Notes: generated by a model from the letters alone, not told the origin. A stretch of 64,000 nucleotides of DNA from DASUAS01 sp963756895 (GCA_963756895.1 CAVWPI010000016.1:248001-312000); one strand, 5' to 3'. Counted from the first letter of the stretch, positions 26,697 to 36,157 are shown. Translations and numbers: made by a program.

Positions 26697-27841
26697 TCAG
26701 AACAACGCGAGGCTGGCGGTGAACCCGTGGAGGAAGCTGCGGCCACCGACCGGACCGATCTCACCGGCGCAGAACGCGCCCGCCAGCGGGAGCGGCCCGA
26801 GGAGCTGATCGACGACCGCGGCGTCGTGGTCGGGCTCGCCGAAGAAGCGGATGCCGCGACCGTTGCACGTGAAGAGCAGCGCGGCGGCGGCGTCCTCACC
26901 GGCGAGCATCTCTCGGAGGTCTTCGTCGGCCGCGGCAGCGTCGCGCACGTGGAACTGCACCGTCTGGCCGATCTCGATGTCGTCCCCGACGACGATGGCA
27001 CCGGTCTCGGGATCGCCCCCGAGCACGTTGCGCACGAGGAAGTCGCCGCGTTCGAAGTCGACGCGGTGCTCGTCGACGACGATCCCGAGGTGCAGACCTC
27101 CGCGCATCAGCGCGCGGTCCTCCTCGCTCGCGTCGGCCGCGGTGTCCTGCACGCGGTCGATGGCGGAGCGACCCGCGAGCTCCTCGATGCGGTTGCCCTC
27201 ACCGCGGGTGATGACGTACGGCGCGCCCACCGGGCGACAGCCCTGCGACACCACCGCCCGCACCGGGAGCCCCTCGACGAACACGCCGACGGCGCCGGTC
27301 GCGCCGATGCGCCCGTCGAGCACCAGCCGGTTGCCGCCCGGACCGCGCGCAGCCGACGCCGCACCGCCGATCACCTGGAGGTCGGGACGGTCGTCGCGCA
27401 GACGGGCGAGGAAGCCGTCGAGCGGGAAGCTGAACGGATCGGCCAGCAGGAGCAGGGTCGACGGGTCGGCGTCGAGATCGGGCCAGCCGGTGACCGCGGC
27501 GCCGTCGGGCGTACGTTCGACGTCGAGCGACGACCGGCGTGAGCATGGCGTCGGGACACGAGACCGCGAACACGGCCACGCCGGGGGAGTCCTCGACCTC
27601 GTGGGCACCGCCGACGACGCCGACGACGCTGGCGCCGAGCATCACGCCCGGGTCGAGGAGGTTCGACGAGCGCGAACGTGAGGTCGTCCATCGCGCCGAC
27701 GAAGTGCGGCGAGACGAACAGCACCAGGAGGTCGGGCTCGTCACCGCCGAACGCTTCGAGCACCTCACCGGCGACCTCGCCGACCGCGTGCGACGCGACC
27801 GGGTGCTCCGAGAGCGCGGCGGCGAAGCGCGGGGCGGTCAC
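26697..27841 (-). CDS. FIST domain sensory protein, frameshifted
   Basis: FIST_N plus FIST_C protein, a family linked to sensing of small ligands, usually fused to or beside signalling domains. Seen: VLEAFGGDEPDLLVLFVSPHF, GVMLGASVVGVVGGAHEVED, LLLLADPFSFPLDGFLARLR, VIGGAASAARGPGGNRLVL, then FIST_C with FVEGLPVRAVVSQGCRPVG, GGLHLGIVVDEH, NVLGGDPETGAIVVGDD and NGRGIRFFGEPDHDAAVV, GAFCAGEIGPVGGRSFLHG. Indels near 27665 and 27535. About 380 residues. No signalling domain attached. Start GTG 27841 overlaps the stop of the glycosyltransferase gene (GTGA). Confidence 0.82.
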
Positions 27842-28587
27842 GATCGTGCCGACGGTTCGCGCCAGAGCTGGATGCGCAGACGGACGAGCCCGAACATCGT
27901 GCGGGTGATGCGGCTCGCGATCGGCGTGCGCGCCGGGCGGCGCTCCTCGACCGTGACCGGCACCTCCGTCACCACCAGTCCGGCGCGATCGGCCCGCAAC
28001 ACGAGCTCGGTGTCGAAGAGATCGGTGCCGTTTCGGCACCGACGAGCGATCGGCTCGACGATCTCGCGGCGCATCCCCTTCATGCCGTGCGTGTCGGAGA
28101 CCCGCAGTCCGAACCCGACGCGGAGGATGGTGGAGAAGCCGGCGGTGATCGCCCGACGCGGCCACGGACGCGTGTCGCGGGTACCGGGTGCACGCTTCGA
28201 CCCCACAACGATCGCGGGACCGCCGGGCTCGGTGAGGCGAGGGAGTACCACGTCGACGAACGCGGGATCGAAGTAGTCGACGTCGAACACCACGACGACG
28301 TCGCCCCGTGCCGCGAGGATACCTTCGCGCATCGCCTCGCCGTAGTCGGCGACCGGACGGGTGAGCACGACCACGGCGTGGTCGTCGGCGGCGAAGGTAC
28401 GGGCATCAGCGAGGGTCGAATCGGTCGAACCGTTCTCGACCACCACCATCTCGAAGACGAGGCCGCGGTCGCGCAACGCGCTGACCAGGGTCTTCAGCGT
28501 CGGCTCGATGAACCCGGACTCGTTGTACGCGGGCATCACCACCGACAGCTCGGGCGCGGCGTCGCGCGCCGGGAGCGTCGGGGGCAT
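27838..28587 (-). CDS. family 2 glycosyltransferase (dolichyl-phosphate glucose synthase-like)
   Basis: Inverting GT2 enzyme, probably transferring a sugar from a nucleotide sugar to a polyprenyl phosphate. Seen: LSVVMPAYNESGFIEPTLKTL, VVVENGSTDSTLADA, the DxD motif in VVVVFDVDYFDPAFVD, VVGSKRAPGTRDTRPWPRRA, SDTHGMKGMRREIVEP and LFDTELVLRADRAGL. 249 residues, no C-terminal membrane domain. Intact. A TAGCCT box lies 7 nt before its ATG and shares bases with the -10 of the divergent acyl-CoA synthetase gene. Co-transcribed with the FIST gene. Confidence 0.85.
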   Translation of the reverse strand: MPPTLPARDAAPELSVVMPAYNESGFIEPTLKTLVSALRDRGLVFEMVVVENGSTDSTLADARTFAADDHAVVVLTRPVADYGEAMREGILAARGDVVVVFDVDYFDPAFVDVVLPRLTEPGGPAIVVGSKRAPGTRDTRPWPRRAITAGFSTILRVGFGLRVSDTHGMKGMRREIVEPIARRCRNGTDLFDTELVLRADRAGLVVTEVPVTVEERRPARTPIASRITRTMFGLVRLRIQLWREPSARS

Positions 28588-28593
28588 GGGCGT

Positions 28594-28600
28594 TAGGCTA
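28594..28600. promoter_or_regulatory. shared bidirectional -10 box
   Basis: TAGGCTA: TAGGCT on the plus strand (28594-28599) and TAGCCT on the minus strand (28600-28595). Gap 12 nt to the plus ATG at 28612 and 7 nt to the minus ATG at 28587. Polymerase binding in the two directions must be mutually exclusive. Confidence 0.45.
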
Positions 28601-28611
28601 CCGACCCGCTC

Positions 28612-30181
28612 ATGGACCTCCTCACGCAGCACGCCGAGTCGAACGGTGCCCACGCGGCGGTCATCGTCGACGCCTCGGGCGGCGGACATCCGTCGGCCAC
28701 CTCGTTCGCCGAGCTCGAGGCCGACGCCAACCGACTCGGCCACGCGCTCCTGTCGCTCGGGGGTGTGCGCGGCGATCGTGTCGCGTGGTGCGGACCCAAC
28801 TCCTTGCCGGTCATCACCGCGTTCCACGCCACCCGCAAGGTCGGCCTCACGTCGGTCCCGGTGTCGTACCGGTTCAACGCAGCCGAGATGCAGTACGTGA
28901 TCGACAACTCCGACGCCACGTTGGTGATCGTCGACGCCGAGCAGGCTCCACTGGTCGCATCGGTGCGCGACCAGCTGCCCAAGGTGCGCGCGGTGCTCGT
29001 GTTCGGCGGCGCCGCGCCGGACGGATGCGTCCACTGGAACGACGTGGTCGCGCCGCAGGACTCCGCGCCGCCCGAGGTGCCCGACGACCCGAGCGCGGGC
29101 ACCGCCGGCGCCACGATGATCTACACGTCGGGCACGACCGGGAAACCCAAGGGTGCGATGCGCACCGGCACCGACGCCTCGGCGATCGCGGCGCTCATGC
29201 AGGCCGTGCACCTGCTCGACAGCCCGTCCGTGCACCTCACGACCGGTCCGCTGTACCACTCGGGACCGCTCTCGTTCGCGCTGTTCGCGCACGCGCTCGG
29301 CGGCACCATCGTCGTGTTGCGCAAGTTCGATCCGGCCGCGTGGCTGCGCCTGGTGAAGGAGCACCGCGTCACCGACACCTTCACCGCACCCACGCAGCTG
29401 AAGCGCATCGTCACCCTCCCGCCGGGTGAGCTGGCACGCGCCGATCTCTCGTCGATGCGCACACTGATCGCCAACGCCGCGCCGGTGCCGTACTCCCTGA
29501 AGCGCGAGTTCATCGAGAAGCTGGGGGAGGGCTTCCTCTACGAGGTCTACGGTTCCACCGAGCTGGGCGTGGTCACCGTGCTCCCGCCCGAGGATCAGCT
29601 GCGCAAGCCGGGTTCCTGTGGCAAGACGTACGGACCGATCGACGTGCGCATCGTGCGCGACGACGGCACCGACGCGCCCACCGGCGAGCGGGGCGAGCTC
29701 TTCATCCGGTCGTCGCTCGAGATGGACGGCTACCACCACACCGACGAACAGCTCACGCAGCACGGCGCGGAGTGGAAGTCGCGTCGGCGACGTCGCGTAC
29801 CTCGACGACGAGGGCTACCTCTACATCTGCGACCGCAAGAAGGACATGATCATCTCGGGCGGGGTCAACATCTATCCCGCCGAGATCGAGGCGGTGATCC
29901 ACGAGCACCCCGCGATCCTCGATGTCGCGGTGTTCGGCATCCCCGACGACGAATGGGGCGAGCGCGTGCACGCGATCGTGCAGGCGAAGCCGGGCGTGAC
30001 CCTCGACCTCGACGAGCTGCGCACGTTCGTCGACGAGCGCGTCGGCGGCTACAAGCGCCCGCGCGAGTACGAGGTGCGCGACGAGCTGCCGCGCACCGAG
30101 TCGGGCAAGCTGCTCAAGCGCGTGCTGCGCGACGAGTACTGGACCGGATCGCGAGACCGCTGTCTGATGCGGCCCGTTTGA
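28612..30181 (+). CDS. AMP-dependent acyl-CoA synthetase, frameshifted
   Basis: ANL-superfamily adenylating enzyme that activates a fatty or aromatic acid with ATP and CoA. Seen: P-loop-like motif MIYTSGTTGKPKGAM, GPLYHSGPLSF, LIANAAPVPYSLK, YEVYGSTELGVVTVL, GERGELFIRSSLEMDGYHHT, the hinge region GDVAYLDDEGYLYICDRKKDMIISGGVNIYPAEIE (in parts) and C-terminal PRTESGKLLKRVLRDEY with the catalytic Lys. One indel near 29785. About 520 residues. The stop overlaps the ATG of the next gene (TGATG). Acid specificity unknown. Confidence 0.87.
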
Positions 30182-31582
30182 TGCAAGGGCCGCGCGCTGG
30201 TCGCCGGCGCACTGATCGTTGCCGCGGTGGTCGTGCTGGTGGTGGCGTTCACGAGCGGGAGCTCGGGGAACGACGCCCAGGCGACCCCGGCGCCGGCCGT
30301 CGCCACCCCGCTGTGGTCGGTGCGGCGATGTCCCGGAGCCCGTCGTGGAGGCCGTGGGAGCCCAGCACCTCCAGTCGGCGCTCGACGCCGCCGCGCCCGG
30401 TGACGGCACGTGCTTCGTGGTGAGCGCGGGCAACCACATGCTCGCCACCCACGGCGCCGACACCCCGCTCATCGGCGCGTCCACCCAGAAGCTCCTCGTC
30501 GCCGCGGCCGCGCTCTCGGTGCTGGGCCCCGACACCACCTTCCAGACTCGAGCGGTGGCGTCCGGCCGAGCCCGCCGACGGGACCGTCGACCAGTTGTGG
30601 CTCGTCGGCGGCGGCGACCCCGTCCTCGCCACCGGCGACTACGCCTCGTTCCTCCAGTCGCAGCCGAAGACCAAGGGCGACGTCACCACCAGCCTCGAGG
30701 CGTTGGCCGACGCGATCGTCGCCAAGGGCGTGCGCGCGATCCCCGGCGGCGTCGTCGGCGACGACTCCCGGTACGACCAGCAGCGCTACCTGCCCACCTG
30801 GAAGGACACCTACCGCACCGACGGCGAGGTGGGCCCGCTGAGCGCACTGACCGTCAACGACGGGTTCAGCAGTTGGTCGCCGTCGCGCAAGGTGCCGGTC
30901 GACGATCCGACGCGCAACGCGGCTGCCGAGCTCACCGAGCTGCTGCGGGCGCGCGGCGTGCAGGTGGGCTCACCGGAGCACGGGTGCCGCGCCGGGGAAC
31001 GCGATCGAGATCGCCGCGGTCTCGTCGCCTGCGCTGCGCGACGTGCGTGCACTCGATGCTCTCGTCGAGCGACAACCTCACGGCGGAGATGCTCACCAAG
31101 GAGCTCGGCGTGCAAGCGTCGAAGCAGGGCACGACCGGCGGCGGGGATCGCCGCGATCACCGCCAAGCTCAAGGAGCTCGGCGTGCCCGTCGCCGACGGT
31201 GCGCTGAAGGACGGCTCCGGCCTCGACCGCGGCAACCGGGTCACCTGTGCCACCCTCGTCGCCGCGCTCACCCTCGCCCAGCGTTCCGAGTTCGCCACGC
31301 TGTACGACGGCCTTCCGGTCGCCGGTCGCAACGGCACCCTGGTCGGCGACTTCGTCGGCACCCCGCTCGAGGGCAACTTCCGGGGCAAGACCGGCTCCCT
31401 CGACGGCGTCACCGGCCTCACCGGCGTCTTCGACCTCGGACGGCGCATCCAGTTCGCGTTCCTCGACAACGGGCAGTTCAGCGAGACCCAGGGAGAGGTG
31501 ATCCGCGAGGGCATCGGCGACATCATCGGCCGCTATCCCGACTCGCCGCCGGTCGACGCTCTCGTGCCCGCTCCCGCAGTAG
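30181..31582 (+). CDS. dacB: D-alanyl-D-alanine carboxypeptidase (PBP4/DacB type), several frameshifts
   Basis: Penicillin-binding protein of the S13 family, trimming or cutting peptidoglycan cross-links outside the membrane. Seen: N-terminal membrane segment ALIVAAVVVLVVAFTSG, active-site STQK in LIGASTQKLLVAAAAL, SDN of the SxN motif in MLSSSDNLTAEML, and KTG in FRGKTGSLDGVTGLTG. Also WLVGGGDPVL and GGVVGDDSRYD. Indels near 30184, 30325, 30570, 31000 and 31140. About 465 residues. The exact end is uncertain: a TAG at 31580-31582 just before the next gene fits best if one more indel is assumed. Confidence 0.82.
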
Positions 31583-31595
31583 GGTTCGGATCTCG

Positions 31596-32013
31596 ATGGA
31601 ACCCACCACCCCGTCGTCCGCGACATCCTCCTCGGCCACGCCCGTCGCCGACGCCGCCGACCGCGCCGCCGCACCGCGTGCAGCGAGCGCGAAGCGACCG
31701 CCGCCGCTGCCGCAGCTGGTCACCGAGCTGCGCGAGCTCGTCGTCCGCTACGTCCGCGAGCAGACCCTCATCCCGCTCCAGAAGCTCGGCCGCTACATCG
31801 GCTTCGGGGTGCTCGGGTCGCTGCTGCTCGGGTTCGGCGTCGTCTTCCTCGGCATGTCCGGTCTGCGAGCGTTGCAGGACGAGACCGGCGACACGTTCAG
31901 CGGCGACTGGTCCTGGGTCCCGTACCTGATCATGTTCATCGCCCTGCTGCTGGGCGCCGCACTGGTGTGGTTGGCGCGCACGGCACCGACGCGTCGAGAA
32001 GGAGTACGGATAG
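31596..32013 (+). CDS. phage-holin-like (Holin-X type) membrane protein, frameshifted
   Basis: About 138 residues. An N-terminal Pro/Ala/Ser-rich tail leads into an amphipathic helix (PQLVTELRELVVRYVREQTLIPLQKLGRYI) and two membrane segments (GVLGSLLLGFGVVFLGMSGL; WVPYLIMFIALLLGAALVWL). It resembles the actinobacterial holin-X/DUF1469-like family, which is chromosomal and not evidence of a prophage. Indel near 31985; the repaired end reads VEKEYG with TAG at 32011-32013. The next gene's ATG follows 0 nt later. Confidence 0.68.
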
Positions 32014-32231
32014 ATGCCGGTCGATCCGCAGCAAGCCGGTCACCCGGGCCGACATCGAGGCCAAGCTCGCCGCAGATCAAGGGCGTCACCGACGACACCA
32101 CCGAGGTCGCCGAGGGTGCGGCCAAGACCGGCCTGGTCGTCGCCGGCATCGGTGTCGTGGTCGTCGCGTTCCTCCTCGGTCGCCGGCGCGGGCACAAGAA
32201 GAACACCATCGTCGAAGTGCGGCGGATCTGA
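32014..32231 (+). CDS. small membrane protein, frameshifted
   Basis: About 73 residues after repair of two indels (near 32040 and 32075). N-terminal VTRADIEAKLA, then QIKGVTDDTTEVAEGAAKTG, one membrane segment LVVAGIGVVVVAFLLG and a basic tail RRRGHKKNTIVEVRRI. Follows the holin-like gene directly, so probably the second gene of a two-gene membrane module. Function unknown. Its stop is at the left border of the palindromic element. Confidence 0.62.
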
Positions 32232-32302
32232 GCCTGATGGAGATGCAGCGGAGGCGTGGCCGGAAGCCGGGACGCCGTAGCGGAATCGACCCGAGCTGAT
32301 GG
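32230..32302 (+). repeat. short palindromic element with flanking direct repeats, copy 2
   Basis: Left repeat GAGCCTGATGG (32230-32240), right repeat GAGCTGATGG (32293-32302), core of 52 bp between them. The core matches copy 1 over AGATGCAG, GGAGGCGTGGCCGGA, GCCGGGACGCCG and CGGAATCGACC. Loop is AAG instead of ATGGCGG, while both stems are kept. The right repeat again supplies the ATG of the next gene (32299). Confidence 0.6.
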
Positions 32303-32577
32303 CACGCAGGAGCGATGCCTTCATCGCCGTCGGTGCTGCCGCATCGGCCGCACGCGTCATCCGGAAGGACTTCACCTCCCGCATCGTCGCCCGGGTGGGA
32401 TCCACTGCCCTGCGCAAGGGCATGCACAGCGGCAACCGCGCCTGGTTCTACGTCGCCGCGGGCGCGACCGGCTTCCGCCTGCTGCACAAGTACGTCGGGC
32501 GCACCGAGGAGATCCTCACCGTCAAGCTGAAGCCCGGCGAGCGACTCGAGATCCGCGAGATCCGGCGCACGAAGTAG
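32299..32577 (+). CDS. small basic hypothetical protein
   Basis: 92 residues, strongly basic. N-terminal RRSDAFIAVGAAASAARVIRKDF, a central aromatic/hydrophobic stretch WFYVAAGATGFRLLHKYVG that may enter the membrane, and a beta-like end EEILTVKLKPGERLEIREIRR. No known domain. Its ATG lies in the right repeat of the palindromic element, so its expression may have been altered by that insertion. Lies just upstream of the ttuB-like gene. Confidence 0.6.
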   Translation: MARRSDAFIAVGAAASAARVIRKDFTSRIVARVGSTALRKGMHSGNRAWFYVAAGATGFRLLHKYVGRTEEILTVKLKPGERLEIREIRRTK

Positions 32578-32582
32578 GCCGG

Positions 32583-32588
32583 TAGCCT
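32583..32588 (+). promoter_or_regulatory. -10 box of ttuB-ttuA-trmI, leaderless
   Basis: TAGCCT, 7-nt gap, GTG at 32596. Confidence 0.5.
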
Positions 32589-32595
32589 TCCTCGG

Positions 32596-32805
32596 GTGAA
32601 GGTGCTGTTGCGCAACCCGAAGCGGGAGGTCGAGGTCGACGGCCCGATCACCGTGCATGCGTTGCTGCAGCGGTTCGAGCTCAGTCCCGAGACGGTGCTC
32701 GTGATCGTGGGCGACGAGCTCGTCACCCACGACGTCAAGCTCGGCGACGACGCCTCGGTCGAGATCCGCCCCGTCATCTCCGGGGGATCCGGAGTGGCGT
32801 CATGA
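32596..32805 (+). CDS. ttuB: ThiS/MoaD-like sulfur carrier (TtuB-like)
   Basis: Ubiquitin-fold sulfur carrier of 69 residues, next to its likely partner TtuA. Seen: VLLRNPKREVEVDGPITVHALL, LVIVGDELVTHDVKLGDDASVEIRPV (in parts) and the near-terminal Gly-Gly in ISGG. Odd: the Gly-Gly is followed by SGVAS, so a thiocarboxylate could form only after trimming, as known for some ThiS-like carriers with a protease partner, unless an indel hides the true end. Overlaps ttuA by 4 bp. Name given by analogy with Thermus. Confidence 0.72.
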   Translation: MKVLLRNPKREVEVDGPITVHALLQRFELSPETVLVIVGDELVTHDVKLGDDASVEIRPVISGGSGVAS

Positions 32806-33744
32806 AGTGCCGGGTGTGCAAGGGGCCGGCGGTCATCGACGTGCGTCGTCACAACGCCGCGTTCTGCAAGGAGCACTTCGTCCATCACTGCGACGAGCAG
32901 GTCCGGCGGGCGATCCACTCGCACCGCATGCTCGAACCGGGCGAGCGGGTGCTCGTCGCGGTGTCGGGCGGCAAGGACTCGCTCGCGCTCTGGGAGATCC
33001 TGGTGCGCCTCGGCTACGAGGCCGACGGCCTCTACCTGGGTCTCGGGATCGGCGACTACTCCGACGAGTCCGGCATCTACACGCGCGAGTTCGCGGCGCG
33101 GCTCGGGCGTCCGCTGATCGAGGTCGACCTCGCCGCCGACGAGGGCTACACGATCCCGCAGGCCGCCGCGGCAACCCGCCGGTGCGCCATGCGGCGCCTG
33201 CGGCCTCTCGAAGCGCCATCTCTTCAACTCCGCAGCGATCGAACGCGGCTACGACGTCGTCGCCACCGGCCACAACCTCGACGACGAAGCCGCGGTCCTC
33301 CTCGGCAACGTGCTCCGGTGGGACGCCGGCTACCTGGGCCGGCAGCACCCGGTGCTCCCCGCGGCGCCCGGGTTCGTGCGCAAGGTGAAGCCGCTGGTGC
33401 GGCTGGGCGAGCGGGAGACCGCGGCCTACTGCGTGCTGCAGGGCATCGACTACCAGGTCGAGGAGTGCCCGATGGCCGCCGGCAACCGGCACCTCGGATA
33501 CAAGGAGGTGCTCAACGCGCTGGAGGACCGCTCGCCGGGATCGAAGGCCGCGTTCCTGTTCGGGTTCCTCGAGCGGGGACACGCGCGCTTCGCCGACGAG
33601 GCCGAGCACGAGCGCGACGAGCTGGGGGAGTGCACCGTGTGCGGCGCGCCCACGCCCGGCGCAGTGTGCGCGTTCTGCCGGCTGCGCAGTCAGGTCGGCG
33701 CGATCAGCATCGACCCGCCCACCCTCGCTCCCGGAGTCCGCTGA
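32802..33744 (+). CDS. ttuA: tRNA 2-thiolation enzyme (TtuA/TtcA family), frameshifted
   Basis: ATP-dependent thiolase of the TtcA/TtuA group. Seen: N-terminal zinc finger CRVCKGPAVIDVRRHNAAFCKEHF (two CxxC-like pairs), PP-loop VAVSGGKDSLAL, the cluster motif CGACGLSKRH, ATGHNLDDEA, EECPMAAG with the third cluster Cys, and a C-terminal finger CTVCGAPTPGAVCAFC. These match the Thermus TtuA layout that makes 2-thiouridine at T-loop position 54. One or two indels near 33185-33205. About 314 residues. Followed 1 bp later by trmI. Confidence 0.82.
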
Positions 33745-33745
33745 C

Positions 33746-34530
33746 GTGTCCCGCGCCTTCCTCGCAGGTGACCGCGTCCTGCTCGTCGACGCCAAGCGCC
33801 GTCGCCACCTGATCACCCTCGCCGACGGGGGCGAGTTCCACACCCACGCGGGCGTGCTCGCACACGACGACATCATCGGCCAGGCCGACGGCGTGACCGT
33901 CCGCACGCACGCGCAACGCCCGTCTCACTGCGGTGCGCCCGACGCTCGCCGAGTACGTGCTCGAGATGCCGCGTGGCGCGCAGGTGATCTATCCGAAGGA
34001 CCTCGGCCCGATCATGATCCTGGCCGACGTCTTCCCGGGCGCGCGCGTGCTCGAGTCGGGAGTCGGTTCGGGCGCGCTCACGCTGGCGCTGCTGCGCGCA
34101 GTCGGTGAGCACGGGCACGTGACCGGCTACGAGATCCGCGACGACTTCGCCCGCCGGGCCCGCACCAACGTCGAGGGCTTCCTCGGTGCCGACGTACCCC
34201 TCGACATCGAGGTGCGTGACGTCTACGACGGCATCGGCCTCGACGACCTCGACCGCATCCTGCTCGACCTGCCCGAGCCCTGGCGCGTGGTGAAGCACGC
34301 CGAAGCAGGCGCTCCATCCCGGTGGGATCATGCTCGCGTACCTGCCGACCATCGGTCAGGTCTCACGCCTGCGCGAGGAGCTCGCCGGCTCGCCGTTCGG
34401 GATGATCGAGACCCTCGAGGTCCTGCAGCGCACCTGGCACGTCGACGGCCAATCGGTGCGGCCCGACCACCGCATGGTGGCGCACACCGGGTTCCTCACC
34501 CACGCGCGCCTCCTCGCGGCCGGCACCTGA
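33746..34530 (+). CDS. trmI: tRNA (adenine-58-N1)-methyltransferase TrmI, frameshifted
   Basis: SAM-dependent enzyme making m1A58 in the tRNA T-loop. Seen: N-terminal beta domain (GDRVLLVDAKRRRHLITL, GEFHTHAGVLAHDDIIG), then PTLAEYVLEMPRGAQVIYPKDLGPI, the SAM motif VLESGVGSGALTLALLRAVG, VTGYEIRDDFARRARTNVE, ILLDLPEPWRVV and a C-terminal WHVDGQSVRPDHRMVAHTGFLTHAR. Indels near 33925 and 34310. About 262 residues. Start GTG 33746 directly follows the ttuA stop. In Thermus, m1A58 stimulates 2-thiolation of U54, so the neighbourhood makes functional sense. Confidence 0.88.
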
Positions 34531-34548
34531 GGCGAGACTGACGAGGGC

Positions 34549-35728
34549 GTGAACTTCCTCGACCTCGTCGTCCTCGCCGTGGCCGCGGGCGCCGGCTGGG
34601 TGGGGTACCGCATCGGCTTCGTCCGGCGCGCCACGTCGTGGGCCGGGCTCGCCATCGGGCTCGTGGTGGGCGTGCTGCTGGTCCCCGACGTGGCCGATGC
34701 GCTGCGCGGTTCGCCGCCGCGCACGCGGCTGTTGGCGTCGCTCGCGTTCGTCGCCGTGGTCGCGGCTGTGGCGCAGGCGGTCGGAGCCGCGATCGGGGGC
34801 ACGCTGTCGGCGCGGCTCGGCCGAGGTGCCGGCGCGCTCCGACAGGGTGACCGCGTCGCGGGTGGCGCGCTGGGTGTCGTCGGCGTGCTCGTGCTCATGT
34901 GGCTGCTCATCCCGGCGCTCGCGAACTCGCCGGGGTGGACGGCGCGGGCGGTGCGCGACAGCGCGGTGGCTCGCTTCATCGACCGGGTGGCGCCCGCACC
35001 GCCGTCGGAGTCGGAGACACTCGGTCGCCTGGTCGGCGACCAGTCGTTCCCCGAGGTCTTCGACACGCTCTCGTCACCCGATGCGGGCACCCCACCGGCG
35101 GACGGGATCCCCGCCGAGGCGGCGACGCGCGTCACCCGCTCCACACTGCTCGTCGAGGGCCAGGCGTGCGACCGGATCCAGGAGGGCAGCGGGTTCGTCG
35201 CCGGGCCCAACCTGGTCGTCACCAACGCGCACGTGGTCGCGGGGGAGGACGACACGCGCGTCACCACCAGTGACGGCCGGCGCCTCGACGCCAACGTGGT
35301 CGCGTTCGATCCGAACCGAGACCTCGCGGTGTTGCGCGTGCCCGGGCTCGCGCTCCCGGCCCTCCCGCTGGGCGAGGCCCACGTCGACGACCGCGGCGCG
35401 CTGTTCGGTCACCCCGGCGGTGGCGCGCTGCGTCAGGCGCCGGTGCGCATCGCCGAGCAGATCGTGGCCCGCGGCACCGACATCACCCGCACCACCCCGA
35501 CCGAGCGCGAGGTGTTCGTGCTCGCCGCGGTCACCGCGCCGGGCGACTCGGGCGGCCCCATCGTCGACGCCGGCGGCAACGTCGTCGGCGTGATGTTCGC
35601 CTACGACATCAGCCGCCAGTCCACCGCCTACGCGCTCACCCGCACCGAGCTCGACCCGGTGCTCGCCCCCGTCGCTCGCCGGCGCTGCCACCCAGACCGT
35701 GAGCACCGGCGACTGCCTGGCTGAGTGA
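34549..35728 (+). CDS. marP: membrane serine protease, CvpA-MarP type
   Basis: Periplasm-facing trypsin-like protease with an N-terminal CvpA-type membrane domain; in Mycobacterium tuberculosis MarP supports acid resistance. Seen: four hydrophobic segments in residues 1-125, then a protease domain with catalytic His228 (VTNAHVVAG), Asp258 (NRDLAVL) and Ser334 (PGDSGGP). Cysteines in QACDRIQ and in the terminal GDCLAE could form the disulfide known from MarP. An indel near 35680 must be fixed to reach that tail (TGA 35726-35728). 393 residues. GTG start at 34549. Confidence 0.87.
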
Positions 35729-35729
35729 A

Positions 35730-35742
35730 GACGGAGCGAGCG
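35730..35742. repeat. gene-end motif, inverted partial copy
   Basis: GACGGAGCGAGCG, the reverse complement of CGCTCGCTCCGTC, 1 nt after the marP stop. Confidence 0.4.
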
Positions 35743-35760
35743 CACGAAGGGGAAAGGTGA

Positions 35761-35784
35761 CGACCCGGGCTCGGGCCCGGGTCG
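35761..35784. terminator. strong hairpin between convergent marP and ferredoxin genes
   Basis: Perfect 10-bp arms CGACCCGGGC and GCCCGGGTCG around the tetraloop TCGG. Placed between two converging genes, so a bidirectional terminator is likely although a T-tract is missing, as is common in high-GC actinobacteria. Confidence 0.6.
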
Positions 35785-35831
35785 CTCAGGAGGAACAGGT
35801 GTTGCTGGGTCGTGGGGAGCGAACGGAGAGC

Positions 35832-36068
35832 TCAGTCGACCTCGATGAAGATGCACTCGCCGGGGCACTCCTCGGCCGACTCGATGGTGGCCTCTTCCAT
35901 GCCTGCGGGCACGTTGGCCAGACCCTCGGCGCCGCCCGGGTCGCTGAAGACCTTGTCGCCTTCCTTGACGTAGGCGAGACCGTCGTCGAGCAGAGTGAAC
36001 ACCGAAGGTGCGATCTCCTCGCAGAGACCGTCACCGGTGCAGAGGTCCTGATCGATCCAGACCTTCAT
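35832..36068 (-). CDS. ferredoxin, [3Fe-4S]-like
   Basis: 78-residue electron carrier. Cluster ligands: Cys10 and Cys16 in DLCTGDGLC and Cys68 and Cys72 in CPGEC. The middle Cys of the usual CxxCxxC is replaced by Asp13, which in actinobacterial ferredoxins goes with a [3Fe-4S] cluster. Acidic overall (about 20 Asp/Glu). Such ferredoxins often serve cytochrome P450s, but none is seen here. Intact. Divergent from mpa across a 196-bp region rich in inverted repeats. Confidence 0.87.
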   Translation of the reverse strand: MKVWIDQDLCTGDGLCEEIAPSVFTLLDDGLAYVKEGDKVFSDPGGAEGLANVPAGMEEATIESAEECPGECIFIEVD

Positions 36069-36129
36069 CGTGGTGTCGAGTCCTTTGTGCTGGGGGACGA
36101 AACTGACTCCAGCGTAGCCGCGCCGCTCG

Positions 36130-36157
36130 GATTTCTCAAGCCAAGACGAGAGAAATC
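36130..36157. repeat. inverted repeat in the ferredoxin / mpa divergent region
   Basis: Perfect 8-bp arms GATTTCTC and GAGAAATC with a 12-nt spacer, AT-richer than its surroundings; candidate operator. A 10-bp palindrome GAACCGGTTC follows at 36164-36173. Confidence 0.4.

Noticed and set aside
27838..29763. Very long minus-strand open frame over the acyl-CoA synthetase
   Set aside because: Only its last 250 codons encode the GT2 enzyme. The upstream part is antisense to a clear AMP-binding enzyme; high GC creates such shadows.
31596..32231. Prophage remnant, because of the holin-like protein
   Set aside because: Holin-X-like proteins are common chromosomal membrane proteins in actinobacteria and no other phage gene is near.
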